A DNA stretch of 64,000 nucleotides from Galaxea fascicularis (taxonomy: Eukaryota; Cnidaria; Anthozoa; Scleractinia; Euphylliidae), in assembly GCA_948470475.1 (NCBI GenBank), contig OX419336.1, forward strand, positions 3,904,484 through 3,968,483, given 5' to 3'. Positions 49,301-56,106 of the stretch are shown one piece after another. The notes under the pieces are model-generated. The model searched no databases and was not told where the DNA came from. It saw nothing but the letters and a program-made list of their open reading frames with translations. How positions within the stretch are numbered: position 1 is the stretch's first letter; each line of letters opens with the position of its first letter. Position numbers and translations under genes: made by a program.

Positions 49301-50355
49301 CGCTATCCTTGTTTCTTAAACTCCCCAATAATATTGGGGACAGCCTTGCGATGGATTAGCATCCCATCCAGGAGTGGAGTGGGGGAGTAGTAATATGAGT
49401 CATTTGGCTAGCAGGGCAGGTTGAACTTTTGTTTCGCTTGAAAGGTAACAGTACAGTGGAACCCGACTTTCAACCTCAAGGGCGATGGAATTTGGTTCGA
49501 AAAACCGGGAGTTCGACAAATCGAAAGCGGCATCAAATGACACCCTACTTGCCATGGTATTGTTTTATAAGAATCAAGAAAGCAGACAACAACTGTATTT
49601 ACAAACAAAACGTAAATTTAAGCTACTTTAGAGGGACAAGAACCAGTACTGTATTGTACATGTGTTGATGAAGTTGCTAGTGATCATTGCAGTGATCAAC
49701 ACTACTTGACCAGTATTTAAGTGTCCATAGTTGCGATGAACACTTGCATCTTCATTCTTTAATCCGTAGTTCAAATGTATGATTTCATATATTCTCATTC
49801 ACATGTGTTAATTTTGCGCGGACTCTTGACTACATTTCCTTCCATTTACTGCTTTGCAAGCCAATGGGGACAAAAAAATCATTGACAGTAGTTCACTCAG
49901 CTACAATATCGAGTTGCTTCTTTTCAACCTTGCTGATTTGTGCATGTGGCTAAACCGGGTTTTGTTGACTCCTTTATTTTAGAAGTTCGAGAAATCGAAT
50001 GTAAATTTTTAAAAGGAAGCCAAGAATTAATTCTAAATATTGGGAGTTTCGAAAAAATCGGGGGTAAATTGCAATGTCGGACCGAAGCAATTTTTTTGGC
50101 TCCAGATCAGTGCCGTGTGTGAAAGCGTGGGAACGGAGTCGACAGCCAAGTAATGTGTATTTCTTTCTCTGTCTTTTTCTCACAGCGACTGGTCGCTCGG
50201 ACCCTGGGGCTGAACGGCGCCTACAGGACATTGTGTCACGGCGTAAGTTAGTGGACCTCGCCAAAGCGCAGGCACAGGAGGTAGCAGTTTTGCGCGCCGA
50301 AGTGGAACGACTACGCATGCGTACCTTCCCTGCTCTTGTTCAAATTGAGCATTAA
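22891..50355 (+). CDS. CFAP43: Cilia and flagella associated protein 43 (CFAP43)
   Basis: Thirty-one coding exons join in frame to 1702 aa (human CFAP43 is 1665), from ATG at 22891 ([10 protein letters not shown]) to TAA at 50353-50355. CFAP43 is a structural axonemal protein, part with CFAP44 of the tether at the inner dynein arm f/I1 region of motile cilia and flagella. The N-terminal part, about residues 10-740, is WD-repeat-like: [57 protein letters not shown] and [16 protein letters not shown]. The remainder is mostly charged coiled coil. Family-specific stretches there include [45 protein letters not shown] and [18 protein letters not shown]. Exon coordinates are listed in the two sub-entries. 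The shared N-terminal fold with CFAP44 was considered, but the C-terminal stretches favour CFAP43. No frameshift or premature stop is seen. Confidence 0.95.
23041..23264. mobile_element. MITE with internal TTGTCGC repeats
   Basis: The terminal inverted repeats are GAGGCCTTCCAAGGG and its complement CCCTTGGAAGGCCTC. TTTTCT is duplicated on both sides (23035-23040 and 23265-23270). The interior is packed with about ten TGTCGC/TGTCGG words. A diverged relative lies at 24180-24345. Both are in CFAP43 intron 1. Confidence 0.72.
23624..23731. mobile_element. hAT-like MITE
   Basis: About 108 bp with inverted ends CAGTGGCAGATC and GATCTGCCACTG, and a run of about 15 G in the middle. A CAGTGG start is common in hAT elements. 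No clear 8-bp target duplication is visible, so the class is tentative. Confidence 0.55.
24180..24345. repeat. Diverged relative of the TTGTCGC MITE
   Basis: It starts AAGGCCTTCTAAGTGGTGG and contains CTGTCACAAATTGTCACAC, TTTCTGTCGGCTGTTGGTG and AATTGTCGCTTGTTAC, all matching the element at 23041-23264 in order. The right-hand terminal repeat is lost. Confidence 0.5.
25458..25690. repeat. Dispersed repeat, TTAACCCTTT family, copy 1
   Basis: It begins TTAACCCTTTTATTCCCAGG with an AGTGATCA motif, contains AATTTCTCCTTGTAAT and AAGCAGACGGGTGATGAGAA, and ends near AGATCATAGGAGTGAAAGGA. Related copies are at 41324-41535 and 59785-59985. It lies in a CFAP43 intron and is noncoding. Confidence 0.5.
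27485..27506 (+). repeat. (AAAT)n microsatellite
   Basis: Five to six AAAT units lie 22 bp before CFAP43 exon 6. Confidence 0.8.
28684..29130 (+). mobile_element. tRNA-derived SINE, copy 1
   Basis: It starts with a degenerate tRNA-like head (GGTACAGTGTTGAGAGCACT, then a worn B-box-like region) and continues with the conserved AGAGGTTTTTCTCCGGGTAC block and CTCAAAAACCAACA. It ends in the A/T-rich AAATTGATTTGATTTGATTG tail. The same head and central block occur at 57424-57650. It lies in a CFAP43 intron. Confidence 0.65.
29367..29571 (-). mobile_element. MITE family B, copy 1
   Basis: About 205 bp. The ends are CAGTCTTTCCC with ATGTGAACACC, and GGTGTTCAC with GGGAAAGACTG. TA sits outside both ends. 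A copy in opposite orientation lies at 31188-31402. The interior contains ATTGGTCGCG/CGCGACCAAT-type sequence and GTGTTTCAAGTAAAAAGCC (minus strand). It ends 61 bp before CFAP43 exon 8. Confidence 0.7.
30348..30376 (+). repeat. (ATT)n microsatellite
   Basis: About ten ATT units in a CFAP43 intron. Confidence 0.85.
30741..30882. repeat. Long GC-containing hairpin
   Basis: TTAATAACCTCG, TACGGGAAAATCTCAAAC, GGCC and GTATTGACC on the left are matched in mirror order by GGTCAATAC, GGCC, GTTTGAGATTTTCCCGTA and CGGTTATTAA on the right. It ends 37 bp before CFAP43 exon 9, so the hairpin would lie close to that splice acceptor in the pre-mRNA. Confidence 0.65.
31188..31402 (+). mobile_element. MITE family B, copy 2 (inverted relative to copy 1)
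   Basis: It shares AACCGTGAAAAC, ATTGTTATTGTGTTTCAAGT, GAGAAAACTAAACTGCAAAC, TTCTGATTGGT and GTGTTCACAG in the same order as the minus strand of 29367-29571. The terminal CAGTCTTTCCC is worn. Confidence 0.62.
31493..31683. mobile_element. Inverted-repeat element in CFAP43 intron
   Basis: The left end CCTTTTTAGCTTGTCGATTT with GTTTTCCC and GTAGACCA is mirrored on the right by TGGTCTACAAGGGAAAACAA and ATCTACAAGCTAAAAAGG. Arms are about 50 bp, with a unique middle of about 80 bp. It is noncoding and lies 76 bp before exon 10. Confidence 0.68.
32664..32787. mobile_element. Short foldback MITE (GGATAGCGCTATCC type)
   Basis: The left arm has GGCCCCAGTTGTTCAAA, then TGGATAGCGCTATCCACCGG and ATAAAT. 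The right arm is its reverse complement, ending TTTGAGCAACCGGGGCC. The whole element is about 124 bp with arms of about 46 bp. Similar elements are widespread in marine invertebrate genomes. Confidence 0.72.
32898..33085 (+). mobile_element. tRNA-derived SINE, 5'-truncated
   Basis: It begins inside the tRNA-like head (GAGCATCGCACCGGAATC, then GGTTCAAGCCCCGTTGAAG, a B box). It continues with CAGGCTTCTTTACGCAATTG, AACTGCGACGATCATTCTTC and a TTTCATATGCATCATC tail. It lies directly upstream of a second copy in the same orientation. Confidence 0.68.
33128..33268 (+). mobile_element. tRNA-derived SINE, second copy
   Basis: The tRNA-like head is complete: GGCTTCATAGCTCAGTTGGT (A box), GCATCGCACCGGAATCGCGA in the anticodon-arm position, then GGTTCAAGCCCCGTTG (B box). 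The SINE body follows (AGGCTTCTCTACGCAATTG, AACTGCGACGATCATTC) but stops early. It ends 35 bp before CFAP43 exon 12. The position-33 T is missing and position 31/39 is mismatched, so it is a SINE head and not a working tRNA. Confidence 0.68.
33640..33900. repeat. Dispersed repeat sharing the GTGCAGAGCGATTGT block
   Basis: It contains AAATGTAAAACGCACGTGCA, GAGCGATTGTTTTTGCTCAT and GCCGTTTTCGTCGTCAATGC. The same blocks occur in the same order at 48945-49325. It is noncoding and lies in a CFAP43 intron. Confidence 0.5.
34620..34760. mobile_element. Short inverted-repeat element
   Basis: The 21-bp CATCCTCGGTGTAAAAACCT(G) at 34620-34640 is matched perfectly in reverse at 34740-34760. The 99 bp between them are A-rich and noncoding. 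It lies in a CFAP43 intron. Confidence 0.68.
35238..35610 (+). repeat. 102-bp tandem array derived from the CFAP43 exon 14 splice junction
   Basis: Four degenerate units. Each contains ACTTACAGGG(G)AGG followed by AAGGT(A/G)AC or a variant, and an AATCGTTAGAGT-like motif. The first is the real exon 14 end, with its donor after 35260. Equivalent donor-like points follow at 35362, 35463 and 35566, so the period is 101-103 bp. The array therefore multiplies a splice donor inside the intron. Confidence 0.75.
35991..36073. mobile_element. 83-bp MITE with 9-bp target duplication
   Basis: The ends are CAACCTCGTTCCCAGGGCTT and its imperfect complement GCCCTGGGGACGAGGTTG. GCATTCATG is duplicated exactly at 35982-35990 and 36074-36082. 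It is one of the smallest complete elements in the window and lies in the intron after CFAP43 exon 15. Confidence 0.8.
36186..36440. repeat. ATTGG-rich dispersed repeat, diverged copy
   Basis: It begins CAGTTTTCAGTTAAATGTCG with AAAGTAATTC, contains TACGTCAGCTGTGATTGGTT, and is related to 39010-39262 and 20438-20709. It is noncoding. Confidence 0.45.
38876..38909 (+). repeat. (ATT)n microsatellite
   Basis: About eleven ATT units in a CFAP43 intron. The preceding 150 bp are extremely AT-rich. Confidence 0.85.
39010..39262. repeat. ATTGG-rich dispersed repeat upstream of CFAP43 exon 19
   Basis: It starts AAAGCAGTTTTCAATTGAGC and contains TTGTGATTGGTCAGC, GCCAATGAGAAGC, AAACCAAAACCAATCGCGAC and TTCTGATTGGCTCATTGCGC. 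It ends about 10 bp before exon 19, so it supplies part of the 3' splice-site context. Confidence 0.58.
39585..39812 (+). repeat. CAGACAGA-type degenerate microsatellite
   Basis: Imperfect (GACA)n/(CAGA)n runs at about 39585-39680 and 39785-39812 are separated by unique sequence. They lie just inside the intron after CFAP43 exon 19. Confidence 0.7.
40322..40682 (-). repeat. AAT-flanked dispersed repeat, copy 2
   Basis: This is the reverse complement of 11455-11855. It opens in an (ATT)n run at 40327-40361 and contains TTTGAAGTCAATACGAAAGG, CGCTTGTAAAATAGGAGC, GGTGTTTTGACTGAATAG and TTAC TAATTGTATATAGG-like blocks, closing in ATTATTATTTTA. It is noncoding and lies in a CFAP43 intron. Confidence 0.6.
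41324..41535. repeat. Dispersed repeat, TTAACCCTTT family, copy 2
   Basis: AACCCTTTAAACCGTAAGATC, AAATTTAAATTCTCATTTGT, GTAGTGGCGAGAAGTTGTTA and CAAATTCATCTTGTGTGATC closely match 59785-59985. It begins 9 bp after CFAP43 exon 21. Confidence 0.6.
41684..42585. mobile_element. Inverted-repeat element at TTAA, about 900 bp
   Basis: TTAAGGACGGTGCCTACT at the left is matched by AGTAGGCACCGTCCTTAA at the right. TTAA at both edges could be the target duplication used by piggyBac-type transposons. A (GC)n tract lies at 41750-41766. No transposase ORF is present. It fills most of the intron before CFAP43 exon 22. Confidence 0.62.
43092..43245. repeat. ATTGG-rich dispersed repeat, short copy
   Basis: AAACCAAAACCAAAGTAATG, AGCCAATCGCAACAGACCGA, TGAGCCAATCAGAGTACG and AAAGCGCGAGAAAAAGTGAG match other members of the family. 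It is noncoding. Confidence 0.5.
43776..44075 (-). mobile_element. Direct-repeat-bounded element carrying a hammerhead-like motif
   Basis: A 52-bp stretch (GGATGTGGCTTA, AGTGACAAGAAT and CCTCACAAA in order) at 43776-43830 is repeated in the same orientation at 44020-44073, 244 bp downstream. The hammerhead-like motif at 43924-43975 lies between the copies. This resembles one unit plus a partial second unit of a tandem, ribozyme-bearing retroelement, but that is an inference. It lies in the intron after CFAP43 exon 23. Confidence 0.5.
43924..43975 (-). ncRNA. Candidate type I hammerhead ribozyme
   Basis: Read on the minus strand, helix I has two parts: ATTAGC/GCTAAT and GCCATG/CATGGC, separated by a TAT/T internal loop. 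Then come the invariant CTGACGA, a five-base AGGCC in the helix II position, the invariant GAAA, a palindromic ACAGCTGT for helix III, and C17 before the second helix I strand. The predicted cleavage point is between 43937 and 43936. All core residues are present. The weak point is the very short helix II, which might form only between two molecules because GGCC is self-complementary. Confidence 0.5.
45171..45315. mobile_element. Foldback element in CFAP43 intron
   Basis: Arms of about 65 bp (TATTCTCGGTATTGAACTG, CTAGCATGAAGTGGAGGCTC, GCGGGGGAAT) are nearly perfect reverse complements across a loop of about 14 bp. It lies about 140 bp before exon 25 and would form a strong hairpin in the pre-mRNA. 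No ORF is present. Confidence 0.78.
46847..47123. mobile_element. hAT-like MITE, about 277 bp
   Basis: The ends are CAGGGGCGGATCCAGGAT and AAATCCGCCCCTG. TGAAA occurs on both sides (46842-46846 and 47124-47128). A run of about 16 G and a GC-rich block lie inside near the right end. The CAGGGGCGG start suits hAT elements, although the duplication seen is shorter than the usual 8 bp. Confidence 0.62.
47404..47462 (+). repeat. Degenerate tRNA-like sequence
   Basis: TGTGGCTCAGTTGTAGAGCA resembles an A box, and CATTCGACTCTTAG a worn B box. No acceptor stem closes. It is probably a tRNA pseudogene or SINE head in a CFAP43 intron. Confidence 0.35.
48945..49325. mobile_element. Dispersed repeat with GGAGTTTAAGAAAC inverted ends
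   Basis: GGAGTTTAAGAAACGAGGA at about 49035 is mirrored by TCCTTGTTTCTTAAACTCC ending near 49324. CGTTCTCGTTGCCGTCGC occurs both just outside the left end and inside the right end. It shares the GTGCAGAGCGATTGTGTTTG block with 33640-33900. It is noncoding and lies in the last CFAP43 intron. Confidence 0.55.
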
Positions 50356-51740
50356 AGACATCTTGGACTTCACGTTTTAGTTGTTAATATAGGAACTGTT
50401 TTCCTTTGGATGGGTATTTATTCACATTTCATGTTTGTAAAAAAAAAGTGAGAAACATCGCTCTCAAATGCATTATTATTGAATGAGTTGTGTATATTCT
50501 TGTCGACGCAACGCAACTACAGTTCATGGCATTAGAGGTGTTACAATACGATGTTATTGTTTTGGCGTGTAAGCATCTCATGTAGCCTGATAAGGATGTA
50601 CATAGTGTTTTCAAGTTAAATTAAATCGAAAAGCGAGTCTTACCTGCTACCTTTTTTTGTTGATTTGTTGTGCTCTCGTTGCTCAGTCGCTGTGAACTGT
50701 TCGTATAAACTATATTGTGGTCGTGTACAGTCCAGCAGTGTATAGTTTTCAGCGAACCTGGTTCTCGGGTAGCCTCCAGCGCAGACATTCTTTTAGCTCA
50801 TCACGTAATCTTTTTGCGTGATGAGCCAAAAGAGGCTAGTTCCCAGGACCTTTCCGTTGGAATTAGCTGGGGCGTGAAGAAGCCCCGGTAAAGACAGGTT
50901 TTGCCAGTCCGTGTTAAGGAGGCTTCAGATATTTGGTCTAATAGCCTACTAGTTCATGATTAAAGTCCCCAAAATCTTTTGGGTTTGACGCTTTCGGTCT
51001 AAACAGACAGTTGTCGTTTCTCGGCGATAGTTTGCTTTTGTTTTACTGCCTTCGTTGTTAGCGTCTAAAACGGTTGCACCTTCGTTTACTGATTTTAAAG
51101 TATTCTCGTTGGTTGGTTATTATCAAGTTATTTACTTAATCATCCTCGTCACGCCAAGTGAAACGTGAGCAGGGGTGGGATTCAGAATATCGCGCTACTT
51201 AAGTTTATTTTTTGACACCGTTCATGACTGAAGAGTAAAAGCCCATCGCAGGGTTAATTTCTGAGAGTTCATTCTTTATCGGTAGTACGTTTTTAATACG
51301 ATACTTTTATGGGGCCGAACCTTCGCTCTCTTCACTCATCCCCGTCCCTTGTCCCCGAATATGGCCGGCGAAGTGCTGTTGTGGTCGAGAGACAAAGCTT
51401 CCGGGATTTAACTAGCTAAAATGGAGACGTTGTGACACATCCAAACAGTTCTTGGAGTTACTCGGGTCGGTGCTCAATGTGTGAAATATTATGGCAAGAA
51501 CAAACCCAGGCCCTCTTCCCTTAAACTTCCCGCGGTTTAGGGCCGGTATGATATTTGGCGTAATTGTTCGGCATCACTGGTCTGACATAAAGAAATATAT
51601 CGGCCTCTCAGTAGGTGAGATCATTCCAATGCTCCCGAATGAATAAAGGAGTTAGTTTCTAAAGAAACTGTGGTGCTGGATCGGTGGGGGGGTTATGGTT
51701 TTATCAACGGAGTTGATAATGTAAATTGACCACCTTCCAG
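50356..51740. other. CFAP43 3' flank; no gene seen
   Basis: It begins with the CFAP43 3' untranslated region. A small hairpin, CTCATCACG facing CGTGATGAG, lies at about 50797-50826. No supportable gene or complete repeat is seen in the rest. Confidence 0.45.
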
Positions 51741-51744
51741 GGAT

Positions 51745-51778
51745 GCTGACGTTTCAAGTGTTAGCCCTTCTTCAGAGC
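51745..51778 (-). ncRNA. Candidate hammerhead ribozyme core, Penelope-like type
   Basis: On the minus strand the order is GCT, CTGAAGA, AGGGCTAACACTT, GAAA, CGTC, AGC. GCT/AGC would form helix I. AGG pairs with CTT (one G-U) as helix II. ACGT gives a minimal palindromic helix III ending in the GTC cleavage triplet, with cleavage between 51748 and 51747. Invariant CTGANGA and GAAA are present. Short helix III hammerheads are known from Penelope-like retroelements and retrozymes. Helix I is only 3 bp before an internal loop, so support is moderate. Confidence 0.38.
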
Positions 51779-52149
51779 GAATTGAGGAATTATAGGTTAT
51801 GTGTAGAGGAGGTGGGACTACGCTATTGGTGGTAACATTGGCAGCGTGAAAAACAGGAAGACATTAATTGAATGGAAAGCGTTCGTTAATACCGTGGGGA
51901 TTAAGGGTGCTGATTTGGAGCATGAATTTTGGTTCCAGATTTTTGCGGCTTTCCGTGGTACTTCGATGTAGACAAAGGCCGCAGATTGCAAGGTATTCAG
52001 TTTGGAGTATGGTTAGGGAGATTAAATTCACGAACGACTGAGATCATTCTAGCTGTTCTAGACGACATCAAAACAATAAGCTAGCAATTCGGAAAGTCGA
52101 TGTTCTGAAAAGAGAGCCAACTGGCTTGCGAGCAGACTGGTGCGGCCGT

Positions 52150-52800
52150 AAGCGGTGACGCAGCGAGTTACGAGCCGACGAGGGAACGGTGGCTCGGCAT
52201 CACGACTTCTGCCCGCACTTATCACGCCGAAAAAAAAACCCTCTGGGACCCAAGATGGAGGACGAGAGAAAGACGACCGGGTTAAACAAGACCGCCTGTT
52301 TGCAGGCGGGAACCGACTTAACGCCTTTCTTTCTTCCTTCCTCAAACTTGTGTCTCAGAAGGTCGACACAAAACAAAACAAAACAAAACAAAATGTAAAC
52401 TGTCCAAAGTATCTCTGGTAAAAGATTGGCGGAGAAATTGTTGCTGGTTTAACTTAGCAAGTGGTCACACATGGAAGTGTCTTGGATCGGATGCTTAAAC
52501 CGGAAGGATTATTGACAGCATCATCTGGTGGAAGTATCGATGTTCGTGGGACCGGAACGATATTATATCGTAGCTGTTCTAAAAGTGAAAGAACTTGACT
52601 CTATATCGTTTCAGGCGCTACAGTCTCTTGCGACGCCGGGCCCACCAAATGTTCGCACCAGTGCAATCATGGCGTGATGTCAAAAATTAATTCATCTAAC
52701 GTCCCTTCGCCGTCATGGCTCGGTATCCCGGCTTCGCAGCGCACTTATCACGCCGAAAAAAGAAAAACCTTCCGGAACCGAGGATAGATTTTGTCTTTCT
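52150..52800. repeat. Pair of related dispersed-repeat segments
   Basis: Segments at about 52186-52260 and 52710-52790 share TGGCTCGG(C/T)AT, then GCACTTATCACGCCGAAAAA, then CC(C/T)(T/C) and a purine-rich GGACC(C/G)A-like end. They are direct copies about 525 bp apart and give similar antisense translations (VPEGFFFGVISA versus VPEGFSFFGVISA), which reflects shared repeat sequence and not a gene. Confidence 0.45.
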
Positions 52801-55340
52801 GCCGTGTCATATTCAAATCGGTCGACAAATTTGCATAGCTTCTCAACCGCCAACCTTTGAGTAACAAGGCGAAGAGAAACTGAAAGGAATCGGTAATTTG
52901 GGAAGTTTGCCTCGCCGAGATGCTGACATATCTGATAACAGGAGAAATTTCCGGTTCCAACTAGCACGTCTGATTTCATGCGACACTTTTCAAAAAAAAA
53001 AAAAAAAAGAAAAGAAAGGTGATATTGGAAGACCCAGCCTGTTTCCGGTGAGTTAGATACCGATCTTTCCTCCCTTTCCCGTAGGATCACAACTCCCGGT
53101 TTCTTTTTTACCATACCTCTGTTCATTTTCGATCCGAGAAACGGAAAAGTTGCCAATAAATTTGAGGTGCGCCTGTGTTTGTGCCACCATAGCACCTTGC
53201 TGACGCAGATGGCCTCGGTGAAACGATACTGAATCAACACACCATATAATATTTATCAGCGTAAAACCGTCGCTGGGTTTTTAGTTTCGGCGGTAGCCAG
53301 CAACATACACGGTATGCTGAAGCTGCAAGATAATAACGGATGGATTTATAATCATACCATCAATGTTAGAAACTTAGTAGGAACGACACGACAAAAAAAA
53401 AAGATTTCGTGGCTAGAGCGCTGAACCTCCCTCGCTTCAACACAGCAGGTCGCACAAATCAGAACAAGCAACCAACCACCAGGCAGACGGCGGATTGGTT
53501 GAGCAAATGTGAACAAGTGACAACCACACCACAGACGTGTTCAATAGCCTTTTGTTTTGTGGTGCCAAACTCAAGGACATTTGAAATGCAAAACTGTGGT
53601 GGGAGCCTATGAGGTGTAAGGAAGATAATACCCGATGTTTTTACGTCCTTCCGCGGTGGCTTGTTTGATTGACAGGAGAGGCTACCGCCCTCAGAGACCT
53701 CAGAGCATGAATCGGTTGCTGCCGCCGCTCAGTCACTTTCGTCAGCTTCAAGTCCGCGTCAGAAAGTAACCAAAATTAAGGCAAAATTCCTTCATCACGG
53801 AAAACAATTGTCACAAAGTAGGTATCAACTTGACCTTTTTGTACGTTATCAACCTCTGAGTTACTGAAATTGCAGGAAAATTCAGGTTTGAAGAGGCAAC
53901 CTTCGTGTTTGTAATTATCAGGTGGAGGCTTATTCCTCTACTGCGGCGCCCACCGACTCTCTTCCTCGATCATTGACAAGGCCAAGGAAGGCTACTTCGA
54001 GGGTAGTTGAACACAAGAGATAGCTACTTTCGCATCATAAGACTGCGTCAAGCCATCTTCTTCACTGAAGTCGTCGTCATCAAGACCAAGGCAAGACCTT
54101 TCAGATGCCAACGGCAACCCGCGAGGATGCTGGCATATTTCGCTTTAGATTATTCTCACACAGGGAAATCCATAAATCGTATTTTTCCTCCTCGGTGTCG
54201 GTGGAAGGAGTAAAAAAGTCGTAATCTGCGCCGAAAAAGAAGTTTGATTCTTCGGTGAACCGACTCTGTTGAGGACAGACAACACTTACAACAATAATTC
54301 GCAGTCGGCCGCTCAGGAGAAAAGAGACTGATTGTTTTCGGGAAGGTCGCTCTCACGTCGCAATGTGAAACCACTAAAATCCAACTCGAAATCGCCGTCT
54401 TTGTTCTGGCAAAAGAGCAATCTGTGTGTCATTATGTCTATTGAAAAAAGACTAGCCGCTGTTCTTTTCAAGCGAGTAAAATCGTCTAAATTCGCGAGGT
54501 TTTTGAGAACCGACTGCCCTTCGCTTCCCACGTGTCAAGACGAGAACTGCGATAGCTTTTTCAAACGTTCGGGGATGAGGCGTCCACGTATAAATAAAAT
54601 GGCCGTTCCATACTTACGTTTGACAGGAGGAAAGGCAATAAAAACTCATTTCTTTGAAATTTCGCAGAAAATACAACGTATTTCGAAAGCAAGAGAAGCC
54701 AGCTGCGATTTGTCCGTCTCAGCTTCAAGAGGGACTTTGTGTTCGGGGTATTTTTAGCAATTTACGTAACTAACCAGATTCTTTGTTTATTTGTTTTCCG
54801 TTTTGCGACCGCAAAAGTTTAAAAGGACATCAATTCTAGGGCCTTTAAATCTTCAGCGAATCGATGATGTTTACAGTAATGAATTGTTCTTCACAATATA
54901 ATGTTAATTTTGTTTCCGCTACGAGAAATTAAGTTCGCTTTCGTTTGATTTTGAATTCACGTAAATTGTAAATCTTGCGGTTAGAAACATCGTTTCCTGA
55001 TAGAGCACAGTCGTAGTTTTCTCGCCTTTACCAGTTACGTTCGAATTTGGCTTTGTTTTTGTCAATCCCGGTGAAGAAATTCTTTAAAATGCCTATCTGG
55101 TGGAATATTCAGCGAGAGAGCTCCGGCTATTCAGTTTCAAGCGTTTATATTTGAAAGGTCGGGTCAGTTCAGTGAGCGATTTATTATTTTACCACAATTG
55201 CTGGTAATCTCGCAATCTGATTGGCTAATTTGCTGTTGTCAATAAGAGTCTAGACAACGCTGCTGGGTCAACTTGTCATGGAATACCTTTTTCATCTGCG
55301 CGTTGAAGTAAACATTTCTTTGATTCTGATATTGTGGTAA
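52801..55340. other. Spacer upstream of the ankyrin gene; no gene seen
   Basis: Several ORFs of 70-175 codons exist on both strands but show no family similarity and no convincing splice pattern. The longest plus-strand one (54332-54757) is basic and serine-rich and overlaps antisense ORFs of similar size. The promoter or a noncoding first exon of the ankyrin gene may lie here. Confidence 0.4.
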
Positions 55341-55350
55341 AAAACAAATT

Positions 55351-55535
55351 GAATGTGGTTTAGCACTGTCTTGTCTGTACTCTTATCAACAACGATATTC
55401 ATCATTGCAGGGGTCAAAATGTGTTGTGGACTCACTCAGCTGCGCCTCGTGAGTACACAACATTTTGACCATTGTGATGACGAACATTGTTGTCGATAAG
55501 AGTACAGACAATACTAAACCACATTCAATTTGTCA
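55351..55535. mobile_element. Foldback element
   Basis: Arms of about 80 bp: ATTGAATGTGGTTTAG, GTCTGTACTCTTATC and GGTCAAAATGTGTTG on the left are mirrored by CACAACATTTTGACC, GATAAGAGTACAGAC and CTAAACCACATTCAAT on the right. The loop includes CTCAGCTGCGCC. It lies about 570 bp before the ankyrin gene start codon. Confidence 0.72.
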
Positions 55536-56106
55536 AAGTCAACATTGTTTTCAAATGATTTGCATAGTATATCAGCCATCCAGTTGCCCTCCTAATTAGC
55601 TCAGTAGAATAATATTATACTTAGCTGTAGTTAATTGTTTTCACCAACACTTTTTTGTTTTGCAAACATGAAAAAAAAAGTATGATGTAATGGAAAGAGG
55701 CTACGAAACAATGTGGAAGGATGTGAAAAACAGGAGTGAGGGATGTTGAGGTGCCTCCTTTAAACCCCTCACTTTCCTGCCCCCTTTTTTTCTTAACTGT
55801 GTTGTTGGACAGGGGCCGCTGCTGTCACTTCTGCCCTCAACCACTGTATGCATATATGGATGGGTTAAATAACTGCTGATGAACTTCAACTGGCAATGGC
55901 ATTGAGGCAAGCAAAATACATGAGCCCATGCAAAGAGATGCAAAGTAATTTTGGGTGCTCATATCATGTCTTCTCCTGCATATGCATGTATTTCACCCGC
56001 CCCAACACTATCGCCGAAGTTAGATACTACTTGCAGTCTAAATGCTGATGATTGTTTCTCAGGTTACAATTAGGTCTAACAGAGGGGTCAAGACCTATTG
56101 ACTGCC

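Larger units (their letters stand above)
37317..50355 (+). other. CFAP43: CFAP43 coiled-coil half: exons 17-31
   Basis: Coding exons: 37317-37567, 38169-38372, 39272-39548, 40000-40169, 41039-41315, 42723-43072, 43461-43744, 44426-44657, 45457-45569, 45840-45906, 46005-46097, 46621-46694, 47564-47654, 48375-48609 and 50186-50355. The encoded stretch of about 960 residues is rich in E, K, Q and R with heptad-like leucine spacing. Ala-rich helix starts include [19 protein letters not shown] glycine/serine-rich, less ordered linker ([19 protein letters not shown]) sits in exon 20, and a serine/proline-rich linker ([18 protein letters not shown]) in exon 24. An ATTAAA overlaps the stop codon and could serve as a polyadenylation signal. 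Confidence 0.88.

Noticed and set aside
49449..50085. Possible pogo/Tigger-type transposon remnant
   Set aside because: CAGTGGAACC and GAAAAACCGGGAGTTCGA near the left resemble such ends, and a weak GGGAGTTTCGAAAAAATCGG echo lies to the right, but no clean terminal pair or TA duplication could be fixed.
52713..53240. 175-codon minus-strand ORF
   Set aside because: It overlaps a dispersed repeat and contains a poly-phenylalanine run from a poly-A tract; nothing indicates a protein family.
54332..54757. 141-codon plus-strand ORF
   Set aside because: No recognisable domain, overlapped by similar-sized antisense ORFs, no splice context linking it to a neighbour, and no start or promoter evidence.
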